A program made the translations under genes and the position numbers. A stretch of 64,000 nt of DNA from Anaerolineales bacterium (GTDB lineage: Bacteria > Chloroflexota > Anaerolineae > Anaerolineales > Villigracilaceae): the NCBI GenBank assembly GCA_015075275.1, contig JABTUU010000001.1:967216-1031215 (forward strand). Reading direction: 5' to 3'. The notes under the pieces are model-generated. The model was given only the letters and a program-made list of their open reading frames with translations, made no database searches and was not told the origin of the DNA. Shown here piece after piece: positions 1 through 8,407 of the stretch (positions within the stretch are counted from its first letter, which is position 1; each line of letters starts with the position of its first letter).

Positions 1-692
1 ACCCAAATCCCCCAGGCGTTTTTGAGCAACTGCTCGTCGTTGAACGATTCAGGAATCTCAAAGGTCTCGCCAGAGAGAAACGCCGAAAGGATGCGATCCA
101 TTTTGAAGGCGAAGATGCGGTCGTTGAAATCGCTTTCTGCAATAACATAAACGCTATCGCTCCAAATGGATGGTTCGATAATGTACGGTTTGATCGTATG
201 GCGGGTGAGTCCATCACTGCCTAAAGCCTGATACTCAATCCGCGCTTTTCTTTGCTCCACCCATGCCTGCGTAATCGTTTCGATGATTTTGATCTTCTCA
301 GGGTTTTTCTCTTGCGTCATCAAGCGTTCCGCCGATTTGAGCAGGCGTTCCGTCATCGGCTGGCGCAGGGTGGCGGCGAGTTTCTCCACTGCATTGACGG
401 TATGTGGCTGATGAAATTTCGTTTGCCGCGAAGTTTTCCGCCCCGCCAGATACAAGGTCAGCGCCTCGTGTAAATTGAGTTTGATCTCTGAGATCAGTTT
501 TGTTTTTGGGATGTGCCAGCGCCCCTGCTCATCCTGTTCAACAGGATAATCTCCTGTCATGTCTTTGCGATCTCGAAAGACGGTTTCGCGCGAAACGCTG
601 AGTTTGTCGGCTAACTCAATATCAGTATAGGCGCGCTGGATGTACAGCCGCTTCATTTCTTCGAGCCTTTGTGCTTTCGTCATGCCGCTCAT
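1..692 (-). CDS. HTH-WYL transcriptional regulator (3' end cut by window edge)
   Basis: About 230 codons are visible, reading leftward from an ATG at 692 and running off position 1 without a stop. The N-terminus (MSGMTKAQRLEEMKRLYIQR, then AYTDIELADKLSVSRETVFR) is a DeoR-type helix-turn-helix. The following region, with IEYQALGSDG and later KPYIIEPSIWSD and YVIAESD, is a WYL ligand-binding domain of the YafY kind. Such proteins are DNA-binding regulators; some respond to nucleic-acid ligands and control phage-defence genes. GGAG lies 8 nt before the start. Four TGTTG-type half-sites lie upstream (693-780) and may be shared with the neighbouring small regulator. The target is unknown. Confidence 0.85.
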   Translation of the reverse strand, partial: MSGMTKAQRLEEMKRLYIQRAYTDIELADKLSVSRETVFRDRKDMTGDYPVEQDEQGRWHIPKTKLISEIKLNLHEALTLYLAGRKTSRQTKFHQPHTVNAVEKLAATLRQPMTERLLKSAERLMTQEKNPEKIKIIETITQAWVEQRKARIEYQALGSDGLTRHTIKPYIIEPSIWSDSVYVIAESDFNDRIFAFKMDRILSAFLSGETFEIPESFNDEQLLKNAWGIW

Positions 693-777
693 GTTGGTTC
701 TCCGCAACAGTGTTTTGTTATGCAATGAATTATTCGCAACAGCATAGCACAACACCCTCCAGAATTCTGCAACATTT

Positions 778-1213
<436 letters not shown>

Positions 1214-1272
1214 GGTGGTTATGTGCGGTTTTCCTTCGTGACCGTTGTGTCCTTCGTGGTGAATCTGATTTT

Positions 1273-3129
1273 CTAATCCGCCGCCATGGGCTCCCCTGAG
1301 ACCTCGGAGGTCTTCGCGCCCGCAGCCTCATCAAGACCATATTGCTCCTCCAACTCATGCCTGAACTGTTGCGTGTACAGGCGGTAGTAATGTCCGCGCT
1401 GTTTGAGCAATTCTGCATGTGAGCCTTGCTCGGCGATGCGTCCATTTTCGATGACGACGATTCGATCCGCCCTGCGGATGGTGGAGAGGCGGTGCGCGAT
1501 GACGAACGACGTGCGTCCGCGCATCAAGGCTTCCATGCCGCGCTGGATCAGCGCCTCGGTCAGCGTGTCCACGCTGGAGGTGGCTTCATCCATGATGAAG
1601 AGCTCGGGCTTGGCAAGCACGGCTCGCGCCAGACTGATCAACTGTTTCTGCCCAACGGAGAGTAAGTCGCCGCCTTCGCCAACGTTGTGATCGTAGCCTT
1701 TCTCGAGCGCGACGATGAAAGTATGCGCGCCAGCCGTTTTCGCAGCCTCGATCACTTCCTCGTCGCTGGCGTCCAGCCGTCCATAGCGGATATTGTCGCG
1801 CACGCTGCCGGAGAAGAGATGCGGCGTTTGCAGCACAACCCCGATGCGGCTATGGATCGAAGCGAGCGTGTAATCCATGTAGTCACGCCCGTTGATGCGG
1901 ATCGTCCCTTTGCGCGGCTCGTAGAAGCGGCACAACAGGTTGACGATGGTAGACTTCCCGCCGCCGGTCTGACCGACAAGCGCGATCGTTTCGCCGGGCT
2001 TTACTTTCAGCGTGAAATCTTGCAGCACGGGCTTGCGGGCTTCATAGTAGAAATCCACATGGTCGAACTCGATCTCGCCCAACAACGTCTCGGCGGCGAC
2101 AGCCTCGTCTCGGTCGCGGACTTCGGGCTCGGTGTCCGCCAACTTGAAGATGCGTTCCGCCGAAGCGATGGAATGCTGCATCTCTGCATAGACGCGCGCC
2201 AAGTCCTGCACGGGCCACATCATGAACGTGAGATACGACACGAAGGCTTGAATCCCGCCGATGGTCATTGCGCCGATCGCGATCTGCTGTCCGCCATAGC
2301 CCACAATAACGCCAAGCGCCAGCGCGGCGATGATCTGCACGACGGGGAGGAAGAGCGCCGAAAGCCATGCGGCACGATACGATGCGCGGTACATGGCGGT
2401 CGTCAGCTCCTGAAATTCTTTCGTGTTCTCGTCTTCGCGCAACAGCGCCTTCACCACGCGCACACCCTGAAAGTTTTCGTTATAGGCGCCGGTGATCTTC
2501 GAATTCGTGCGCCGTGAAACGCGATATTCCACCAGAATGAGCTGGCGAAACTTGACGGCGGCGAAGATCATTATCGGCAAGATAGCGCAGACGATCAACG
2601 CCAGCTTCCAGTTTATGATTGCCATAAAGACCAGCGAAGTGATGATGTTCATCGTCGCCCAGGTAGTATCCACCACGCCCCAACTGACGAGATCCGAAAC
2701 GCGCCCGGTATCCGAAGTGACGCGCGCGATCAGTCGTCCGACCGAGTTCTGCGAGTAGTACGAGAGCGACAGCTGTTGCAGGCGCTCAAATAACATGCGG
2801 CGCAAATCGTATTGCACGCGTTCGCCGAGCAGGCTTGCGAGATAGATAAAAACAAACACCGAGACGACCTGAAACAGGATCACGCCGCCATACAGCCAGG
2901 CGATGCGTTGCAGCGCGGCGGTATCTTCCAAGCGGATGCCTACGTCTACGATCTCTTTGTTCAGATAAGTGAAGTAGGCGTCGGTGATGGAGGTCGCGGC
3001 GATGGCGATAAAAAACGCCAGAACCCATCTCCAATGCGGTATGAGATGACCTGCGATTCGTTTGAATACGGGCAGGGTAAATTGGCTGGTATATTCTTCT
3101 TCTTCAAGTTCGAGTAGCTCTTCTGACAT
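1273..3129 (-). CDS. ABC exporter half-transporter, catalytic-Glu subunit (TM288-like)
   Basis: A 618-residue half transporter: an acidic N-terminus, a six-helix type I exporter membrane domain (about 25-320) and a nucleotide-binding domain (about 350-590). Walker A is GQTGGGKST (386-394) and Walker B is FIMDEATSSVD with catalytic Glu515. The signature motif is LSVGQ (490-494) instead of LSGGQ. With its partner encoded just upstream, this is the usual asymmetry of heterodimeric exporters such as TM287/288, BmrCD and LmrCD: the degenerate signature here faces the Asp-containing Walker B of the partner. GGAG lies 9 nt before the ATG. Drug or lipid export is inferred; the substrate is unknown. 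Confidence 0.9.
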   Translation of the reverse strand: MSEELLELEEEEYTSQFTLPVFKRIAGHLIPHWRWVLAFFIAIAATSITDAYFTYLNKEIVDVGIRLEDTAALQRIAWLYGGVILFQVVSVFVFIYLASLLGERVQYDLRRMLFERLQQLSLSYYSQNSVGRLIARVTSDTGRVSDLVSWGVVDTTWATMNIITSLVFMAIINWKLALIVCAILPIMIFAAVKFRQLILVEYRVSRRTNSKITGAYNENFQGVRVVKALLREDENTKEFQELTTAMYRASYRAAWLSALFLPVVQIIAALALGVIVGYGGQQIAIGAMTIGGIQAFVSYLTFMMWPVQDLARVYAEMQHSIASAERIFKLADTEPEVRDRDEAVAAETLLGEIEFDHVDFYYEARKPVLQDFTLKVKPGETIALVGQTGGGKSTIVNLLCRFYEPRKGTIRINGRDYMDYTLASIHSRIGVVLQTPHLFSGSVRDNIRYGRLDASDEEVIEAAKTAGAHTFIVALEKGYDHNVGEGGDLLSVGQKQLISLARAVLAKPELFIMDEATSSVDTLTEALIQRGMEALMRGRTSFVIAHRLSTIRRADRIVVIENGRIAEQGSHAELLKQRGHYYRLYTQQFRHELEEQYGLDEAAGAKTSEVSGEPMAAD

Positions 3130-3258
3130 TGGTGATTCTCCATAGATTGGCTGCGAGGAGGAAAATTCAAAATTATGAAATATGAATTATGAAACTTCTG
3201 AATTCAAAATTTATCCTTCACATTTTGCCAATACGTTTCTTTACCTTCGTTACGATGG

Positions 3259-3312
3259 TTACAAGGATGGCGATGATCTCTCGCGTAGATCGTTCTTCTT
3301 GTTGTCGCTCAT
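3259..3312 (-). pseudogene. Possible tiny ORF or frameshifted small peptide gene
   Basis: ATG 3312 has a good AAAGGAG 6 nt upstream and reads MSDNKKNDLRERSSPSL then stop. A one-base shift near codon 11 would instead continue into a hydrophobic-basic tail, EIIAILVTIVTKVKKRIGKM, ending at 3218. The two halves together look like a 30-residue membrane peptide gene broken by a frameshift, between the two ABC genes. Chance is not excluded. Confidence 0.25.
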
Positions 3313-3331
3313 CGCCATCTCCTTTCATAAT

Positions 3332-5170
3332 TCATAATTCTGATTTCTGAATTTCTCTTTCGAGTTCTTCGTCAATCTTCGTCTGGATGTCGTAAATGCG
3401 GCGATACATTCCGCTCGCTTGCGCGAGCAATTCACTGTGCGTGCCCATCTGAATCAGCTCGCCTTCGTTCAGCACGAGGATCAAGTCGGCAGACATGACG
3501 GATTGAATGCGATGCGCGATGATGAAGGTCGTGCGATTCTCCATCAGACCCGCCAGCGCGCGGCGGATCTCCGCTTCGGTCTCGACATCCACGCTGGAGG
3601 TCGAATCGTCCAGAATCAAGATGCGCGGATTTTTTAGCAGCGCGCGCGCGATCGTGATGCGTTGTTTCTGTCCGCCGGAGAGCGTGACGCCTTTTTCGCC
3701 AACGATAGTTCGATAACCGTCAGGGAAGCCTTGAATCACATCGTGGATCGAGGCGGCTTGTGCGGCGCTCTCGATCTCTGCCTGCGAAACGTCGCGCCCT
3801 ACGCCGTACGCGATGTTCTCGCGCAGTGAGCGGCTGAACAAGAACGGCTCCTGTTCGACGATGCTGATCTGGCGCCGCAGGTAGGCACGCGAGTACTCCT
3901 TCAACTCCACGCCATCGAGCAGGATGCGCCCACCCGTGTAATCATGAAAACGCGGCAATAAATTCACAAGCGAGGTTTTGCCCGAGCCAGTCGAGCCGAG
4001 CAGCGCCACCGCTTGCCCCGGCTTGACGTGAAAAGAAATATCATTCAGTGCGTCGATTGTCCCGTCTGCGTACATGAACGAAACTTTCTCGAAAACGATC
4101 TCGCCGCGCGCCGAACCCTCCGGCCGGTATGCGCCGTCATGAAGCGGTTCGCGCGCCTGCTCGATCACCGTCATCAAGCGTCCGTATGAGACCAATCCAG
4201 TGGAGGCGGAAACGATCAAACGCCCCAAGTTGCGAATGGGCCAGATCAGCCATGCCAGCAAGCCGGCGTAGGCGATATACATGCCGACCGTGATCTCCCC
4301 GCGAATCGCCAGGTTGGCGGCGTAGATGTATCCGAACAGCGTTTGAAAGCCCAACACAATATCCGAGAGGGGCCAGAACAGCGAGTGCATTAACATCAAC
4401 GCTTTGCCTTTGAGAAATTTGCCCCAGTTGTCGCGTTCAAACTTGCCGACTTCGTATCCTTGCCGCGCAAAGGCTTTGACCACGCGCACACCGGTCAAGT
4501 TTTCTTGCAAGGTGGTGGAGAGTTTCGCTTCTTGCGCTTGATACTCCTCGTAGGCTTTCGTCAGCTTCTTGAAGAACCAGACGGAAATAACCAGAGTGAA
4601 CGGGATAACCGCCACAGAGACAAGCCCTAATTTCACGTTGATGTTGAGGATCGCGATAAAGTTGATCATAAACAACAGCGCGATGCGCCCTATGCCGACG
4701 CCTTGCTCGCTGAAGAAACGGCGCAGCGAATCCACGTCGGAGGTGACGCGCTCGATTAGGTCGCCTTTGGGGGTGGCGGCGTGATACGAAAAACTCAAGC
4801 GCTGAATATGATCGAAGAGAAAATCTCTCATGCGACGCGCAATGCCTTCCGCCGTATAAGCGGCTAAACGTCCCGAAAGGAACGAACCGCCGCCTTCGAT
4901 TAACGCGAGTAGGAGGAATCCTGCGGCGATCCACAGCGAAGCGCTGGCGAGGCTTCCGCCGATGTAGATCCGCTTCGTCAACGTATCGTCAACGAAATAT
5001 TCGAGCAACAGGTAGGTGGCGGTCTTCGACAATGCCGAGATGGCGAGGGCGACGGCGGCGCCGAGATACGCCGGTCGGTAGCCAGCCAACATACGCCAAA
5101 GACCTTTGAGGCGGTTCGTGCGAGCTGTTTTGCGGAAGTCGAATGTAATTGCGGGTTCGATAGCGGTCAT
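3332..5170 (-). CDS. ABC exporter half-transporter, degenerate Walker B subunit (TM287-like)
   Basis: A 612-residue half transporter started at ATG 5170 (GGAG 8 nt upstream; the in-frame extension to 5206 lacks a ribosome site). It has a six-helix exporter domain and an NBD with Walker A GSTGSGKTS and a canonical LSGGQKQR signature. Walker B reads ILILDDSTSSVD, with Asp in place of the catalytic Glu. With the downstream partner it forms one consensus and one degenerate ATP site. The gene follows an apparent attenuator (leader ORF 5295-5378, terminator 5249-5273), so expression probably depends on read-through when leader translation is disturbed, as described for bmrCD of Bacillus. Substrate unknown; multidrug export is the best guess. 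Confidence 0.9.
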   Translation of the reverse strand: MTAIEPAITFDFRKTARTNRLKGLWRMLAGYRPAYLGAAVALAISALSKTATYLLLEYFVDDTLTKRIYIGGSLASASLWIAAGFLLLALIEGGGSFLSGRLAAYTAEGIARRMRDFLFDHIQRLSFSYHAATPKGDLIERVTSDVDSLRRFFSEQGVGIGRIALLFMINFIAILNINVKLGLVSVAVIPFTLVISVWFFKKLTKAYEEYQAQEAKLSTTLQENLTGVRVVKAFARQGYEVGKFERDNWGKFLKGKALMLMHSLFWPLSDIVLGFQTLFGYIYAANLAIRGEITVGMYIAYAGLLAWLIWPIRNLGRLIVSASTGLVSYGRLMTVIEQAREPLHDGAYRPEGSARGEIVFEKVSFMYADGTIDALNDISFHVKPGQAVALLGSTGSGKTSLVNLLPRFHDYTGGRILLDGVELKEYSRAYLRRQISIVEQEPFLFSRSLRENIAYGVGRDVSQAEIESAAQAASIHDVIQGFPDGYRTIVGEKGVTLSGGQKQRITIARALLKNPRILILDDSTSSVDVETEAEIRRALAGLMENRTTFIIAHRIQSVMSADLILVLNEGELIQMGTHSELLAQASGMYRRIYDIQTKIDEELEREIQKSEL

Positions 5171-5181
5171 AATTGGTCTCC

Positions 5182-5231
5182 GTAGGGGCGAGGTCCTCTC
5201 GCCCAATTGGGCAGGGCGACCCTGCCCCTAC
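5182..5231. repeat. REP-like double stem-loop (GTAGGGGC family)
   Basis: Outer arms GTAGGGGC and GCCCCTAC enclose two hairpins, GGGCGAG/CTCGCCC (5185-5203) and GGGCAGGG/CCCTGCCC (5210-5228). It lies between the attenuator terminator and the exporter start, so it is transcribed in the leader. The ends match the REP-like family found in the hsd locus. Confidence 0.7.
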
Positions 5232-5248
5232 ATGGAATTAAATAAAAA

Positions 5249-5273
5249 GGCTGCGGCGAGCGCGCCACAGCCT
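5249..5273 (-). terminator. Rho-independent terminator of the exporter attenuator
   Basis: On the minus strand an AGGCTGTGGCG/CGCCGCAGCCT stem of 11 pairs (one G-U) with a short CGCT-type loop is followed by TTTTTATTT. It lies 22 nt after the stop of the 27-codon leader ORF and about 80 nt before the exporter start. The segment GGCGCGCT in its left arm and loop (5259-5266) is exactly complementary to AGCGCGCC near the 3' end of the leader ORF (5308-5315), which gives an anti-terminator pairing. Confidence 0.8.
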
Positions 5274-5294
5274 GAAACGACAGGAAAAGTTGAC

Positions 5295-5378
5295 CTAACG
5301 GTCAGAAGGCGCGCTGCGAGAAGGTACAAATCCAGCGTTAACTGGAACAAACGAGGTCGTGCTGATCAACATGGACAT
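5295..5378 (-). CDS. Leader peptide of ribosome-mediated attenuator
   Basis: A 27-codon frame, MSMLISTTSFVPVNAGFVPS then RSAPSDR, with AAAGGAG 7-8 nt before the ATG. It is preceded by a promoter-like pair and followed by a strong intrinsic terminator and then the exporter operon. Its last third carries AGCGCGCC, complementary to the terminator's left arm. A ribosome position would therefore decide between terminator and anti-terminator. The peptide has no run of one regulatory amino acid, which fits sensing of ribosome-targeting drugs (BmrB type) better than amino-acid [10 protein letters not shown]. The role is inferred from layout. Confidence 0.6.
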   Translation of the reverse strand: MSMLISTTSFVPVNAGFVPSRSAPSDR

Positions 5379-5436
5379 TCGCGCGCTCCTTTCCTAAAAT
5401 TTGCGATGCAAGATGCCGCCTTACATCGCGGGCGAA

Positions 5437-5466
5437 AGTTTACACTGTCCGCGCCGAAAATGTCAA
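5437..5466 (-). promoter_or_regulatory. Promoter of the exporter leader
   Basis: On the minus strand a perfect TTGACA (5461-5466), 18 nt, then TAAACT (5437-5442), about 60 nt upstream of the leader-peptide ATG. Confidence 0.55.
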
Positions 5467-5566
5467 GGTTTATCCGCGGAATTGCTTCGCTTATAATCAG
5501 CATGTCGCTGTAAAGAGATTGATTCGCTGCGCTCGCAACAAGCGCTCGCAACAACATGGACGCAAC

Positions 5567-6397
5567 ATGATTCGCACATGGAAGATCGCAAGAACGAAAC
5601 TGAATGAAGTCCGTTTCGACGATAACTCCTCGCTCGACGCAGTGACGCGACAACTGCCCAACGGCTGGTATTCGACCTTCCGTACTTTTGATAAATGTTC
5701 GCGCGCGATTGGACTCTCCGCTCACCTGCGCCGACTGCCGAATGCGGACGCTTCGCTTTTGCGAGCGAGTCTGACGCAGGCGCTTCAGCCTTTTCGCGCC
5801 GCCGAAGCCCGCGTCCGCATGACAGAGACGAGGCGCGGCAGATTTTATATCTCCATCGAACCGTTGAAACTTCTGCCGCGTGAAATTTACGAACAGGGCG
5901 TGCGCGTCAAGACAACGACGCTTCAGCGGCGCGATCCGCGCGCGAAAGCAACGGCGTTTATCGGCGCGAGCGGCGACGAAAGAGAACGCCTTGCGCGTGA
6001 AAATATCTTTGAGGCGCTGTTGGTGAAGAACGGGAAGATTTTAGAAGGACTGACGAGCAACTTCTTTTGGATAGGGCAAATTGGCAATTTGCCCTATCTC
6101 GCGACCGCTCAACGCGGTATTTTGCTCGGCGTAACGCGGACGATGGTAATCCGTGCGGCGCGGGAGAGGGGGCTGGAGGTGAGATTCAGCCCGCTGAGGC
6201 TGGACCAGCTATCCCTTGCGAAAGAGGCGTTCATCACCTCCAGTTCGCGCGGAGTTGTGCCGGTCGTCCAAATTGACGATGCGCGGGTGGGGCAGGGGAG
6301 TCCAGGAAAAGCGACAAGGATGTTGATGTCGGCATATGAGGAATATGCGTTGAAGCGCGTGGAAACGATCGCCGCGCGTGATAAAATCAAATATTAG
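5567..6397 (+). CDS. PLP class IV aminotransferase (BCAT/ADC-lyase family)
   Basis: A 276-residue protein started at ATG 5567 (MIRTWKIARTKLNEVRF). The frame is open 16 codons further upstream, but that part is not protein-like. The fold-type IV hallmarks are present: the RAKATAF segment with the PLP-binding Lys, and the later ILEGLTSNFFWI (conserved Glu and the SN loop). The family includes branched-chain aminotransferase, D-amino-acid transaminase and 4-amino-4-deoxychorismate lyase; the sequence does not decide between them, and the folate-pathway lyase is possible. No strong Shine-Dalgarno is seen; a TATAAT lies at 5492-5497. A lipoprotein gene follows 8 nt downstream. Confidence 0.8.
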   Translation: MIRTWKIARTKLNEVRFDDNSSLDAVTRQLPNGWYSTFRTFDKCSRAIGLSAHLRRLPNADASLLRASLTQALQPFRAAEARVRMTETRRGRFYISIEPLKLLPREIYEQGVRVKTTTLQRRDPRAKATAFIGASGDERERLARENIFEALLVKNGKILEGLTSNFFWIGQIGNLPYLATAQRGILLGVTRTMVIRAARERGLEVRFSPLRLDQLSLAKEAFITSSSRGVVPVVQIDDARVGQGSPGKATRMLMSAYEEYALKRVETIAARDKIKY

Positions 6398-6405
6398 GAG
6401 ACGCC

Positions 6406-7029
6406 ATGAAAAGACTCGCCCGATTCGCGCTCTTTGCCTTGACGATCACTTTGCTTTTGCAATCATGTTTCCGCCCTCGAGTGGAGGAAGAACAGGAGGA
6501 GCGTCTCGAAGACTCCGCCACCATTCAGGCAACCTATGCGCTCGACGATCTCGATGCGTGCGTGAGCGGTATTTGGAAGATGGATGTGTATGCCATCGAA
6601 AGTAAATTCCAGGATTTGAACATCGCGCCTTCGATGACAGTAATTGCGCCCAGCGAGTTGACCATCGAGTTCCGCGACGATAACACCTTCGGGTTGTTCG
6701 GATTGGTGGCGATGCGCATGGAACTGCCAAGCGGCGATTATTTTGAACTGGACGGGACACATTCCGCTTCGGGCGGCTATCAGGCGGATGGCAGGACGAT
6801 TACGTTCATCGGCACAGTCAACGATATCAAATACGGCACGATGCGCGCGTACATTGACGGCGAACTTCAAGAGGGATTATTTACCGATGAAGACGCGCCG
6901 CCCATTGCGCCGCCCGTGACGGGATTTCCAGGTGCGGCAACGTACGAATGCAGTGAAGCGACGTTGAGCTTGAACTACACTATGCTCAGTAGCAACGTCA
7001 CCGAAATGTGGACGCGGGTGAGTCCGTAA
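6406..7029 (+). CDS. Secreted lipoprotein of unknown function
   Basis: A 207-residue protein with a lipoprotein signal: KR, a hydrophobic stretch, then LLLQSC as lipobox with the modified Cys at about residue 22. An acidic Glu-rich linker follows, then a beta-rich domain (DDLDACVSGIWKMDVYAIES; LTIEFRDDNTFGLFG) that looks like a lipocalin/META-style barrel. Two further Cys (in DACVSG and YECSEA) may form a disulfide. AGGAG lies 6 nt before the ATG. It may be cotranscribed with the aminotransferase. No named family is recognised. Confidence 0.7.
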   Translation: MKRLARFALFALTITLLLQSCFRPRVEEEQEERLEDSATIQATYALDDLDACVSGIWKMDVYAIESKFQDLNIAPSMTVIAPSELTIEFRDDNTFGLFGLVAMRMELPSGDYFELDGTHSASGGYQADGRTITFIGTVNDIKYGTMRAYIDGELQEGLFTDEDAPPIAPPVTGFPGAATYECSEATLSLNYTMLSSNVTEMWTRVSP

Positions 7030-7207
7030 GATTGCAGCGAAAAAATCCAGCCGCAGAGTTCACAGAGATTTTGAGAATTGACCTCTTGCATAAGTCAGTC
7101 GCCGTCATCGGTTTGACCTTTTTCCCCTCATGCCGAGCGCTTGCTTGTTTCGCTCTTTGATTTTGTCCACGGATGAGTTGCTCCACCGTCCAAATCTTTC
7201 TCATCAT
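6998..7207 (-). CDS. Possible small basic ORF coupled to the integrase
   Basis: A 69-codon frame (MMRKIWTVEQLIRGQNQRAK) whose ATG overlaps the recombinase stop as ATGATG, with GAGG just upstream, an arrangement that allows coupled translation. The C-terminal third overlaps the end of the lipoprotein gene on the other strand, and the protein resembles no family I know. It may be a remnant or a chance frame. Confidence 0.25.
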   Translation of the reverse strand: MMRKIWTVEQLIRGQNQRAKQASARHEGKKVKPMTATDLCKRSILKISVNSAAGFFRCNLTDSPASTFR

Positions 7208-8115
7208 TTCCTCTTGTTAAAAATCTCATCATAAGCGGCGTCCGCCTCGCCGCCGAAGTGCGTGTAGCGGTTCGTCGTATCAATACTGCTATGGCGCGCC
7301 AACTCCTGCGATAATTTAATATCGCGCTTTGCCAGATATGTCATAGTGACAAAGTAGTGTCGAAAATCATGGATGCGCACGAGGCTTCGCTCAACGCCTG
7401 CTTCTTCGATCCGTCCCTTAATTCCCTGTTGGGGGTCGCCTTTGATGGCTGTCCACATGCCGCTGGCGCTGATGGGCTTGATGCGTTTGCTGGCGCGAAT
7501 ATCGTGGCGCAGGAAAACAGGCTGAGATCGAAGAGGGATGCGGGTGTTAGGTTCAATCGAAGCGCAAGCAGTGTGGTATTCGCGCAATGTCTGAATGGAA
7601 CGTTCAGAGAATCGGATGACGGCTTGTTTGTCGCCCTTGCCGACGATGACCGCGCGGGCTTCCAGCCAGTCAATGTCGCCGCGTTTGAGCGCGCAAGCCT
7701 CAGAGATACGCAGACCCGTGTCTGCCAGCGTCAACACAAAGGCGCGGTCGCGCAGAGCGGGAAGATCGCCGCCCAGCCGACTGCAATACTCGATGACTTT
7801 CTCCACGGCTTCTCTGTCAAAATTGACGATCCGTTTGCCCTGTTTGCGGGTGTAATGGCGGATAAGTCCCTGAATTTCCGCCAGGTCGTTCGAACGGCAA
7901 AACGTGTATAAGCCCAAAAGGGCGGAGCGCCAAATTTGCTTTGTGGAGGGGGCGTAGCCTTTGATCTCCACGAGAAACTTCTCGAAGGTCTCTGTGTTGA
8001 GCGGCGCATCCTCGCCGACGATCTCCACAAAGCGCCTGAGTGCGTAGCGATATGCGTCTATTGTATTTTTTGACAGATCGAGCGTGTCGAGAAAACGATT
8101 TATCTGCTCTTTCAT
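7204..8115 (-). CDS. Tyrosine recombinase / phage-type integrase
   Basis: A 303-residue protein with an N-terminal SAM-like core-binding domain (FLDTLDLSKNTIDAYRYALR) and a C-terminal catalytic domain. The catalytic set is visible: Arg in DTGLRISEACALKRGD, Lys in the VGKGDKQ hairpin, HDFRHYF (H-x-x-R), and LARHSSIDTTNRYTHF with the second His and nucleophilic Tyr. This is the XerC/XerD-like integrase family. A strong promoter lies upstream (8155-8183). It stands beside the CHAT operon on the same strand, which suggests that the 7-12 kb region is or was mobile. No attachment-site pair was found by eye. Confidence 0.9.
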   Translation of the reverse strand: MKEQINRFLDTLDLSKNTIDAYRYALRRFVEIVGEDAPLNTETFEKFLVEIKGYAPSTKQIWRSALLGLYTFCRSNDLAEIQGLIRHYTRKQGKRIVNFDREAVEKVIEYCSRLGGDLPALRDRAFVLTLADTGLRISEACALKRGDIDWLEARAVIVGKGDKQAVIRFSERSIQTLREYHTACASIEPNTRIPLRSQPVFLRHDIRASKRIKPISASGMWTAIKGDPQQGIKGRIEEAGVERSLVRIHDFRHYFVTMTYLAKRDIKLSQELARHSSIDTTNRYTHFGGEADAAYDEIFNKRK

Positions 8116-8154
8116 CCTGTTTTCCTATGCGATTTTTGATGGCGTATAATACTA

Positions 8155-8183
8155 ATTATATTGAATGATTGACGGGAAGTCAA
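8155..8183 (-). promoter_or_regulatory. Promoter of the recombinase gene
   Basis: On the minus strand TTGACT (8178-8183), exactly 17 nt, then TATAAT (8155-8160), about 40 nt before the recombinase start. One of the best sigma-70-type matches in the window. Confidence 0.7.
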
Positions 8184-8362
8184 GTTTGTTCTTAACAAGG
8201 TTTGAGCGCCGCTCCCCACTGCTGAACGTTGGACCACAGACAATGGGCAATGACATGCCCTGACGGGAAACGCTTCACTCCCAGCCGACGGTTGATTCAC
8301 CTGCAATGTGACGCTTCGCGCCTGACGCTTTTTTCTCCCCTACCCCATCGCGCATCCTCCGT

Positions 8363-8401
8363 CCCAGACTTCCGAGATTTCACAAATCTCGGAAGTCTGG
8401 G
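8363..8401. repeat. 18-bp perfect stem-loop downstream of the CHAT gene
   Basis: CCCAGACTTCCGAGATTT (8363-8380) and its exact complement (8384-8401), loop CAC. It lies 7 bp past the CHAT stop codon. It lacks a U-run, so it is either a weak terminator or a copy of the dispersed TTCCGAG/CTCGGAA palindromes. The remaining space between the recombinase promoter and this repeat (8184-8362) shows no gene. Confidence 0.75.
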
Positions 8402-8407
8402 ATCGCC

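Noticed and set aside
1687..2517. Long plus-strand open frame opposite the ABC exporter gene
   Set aside because: Antisense to clear ABC motifs, rich in Arg/His/Asp as expected of a shadow frame, no ribosome site.
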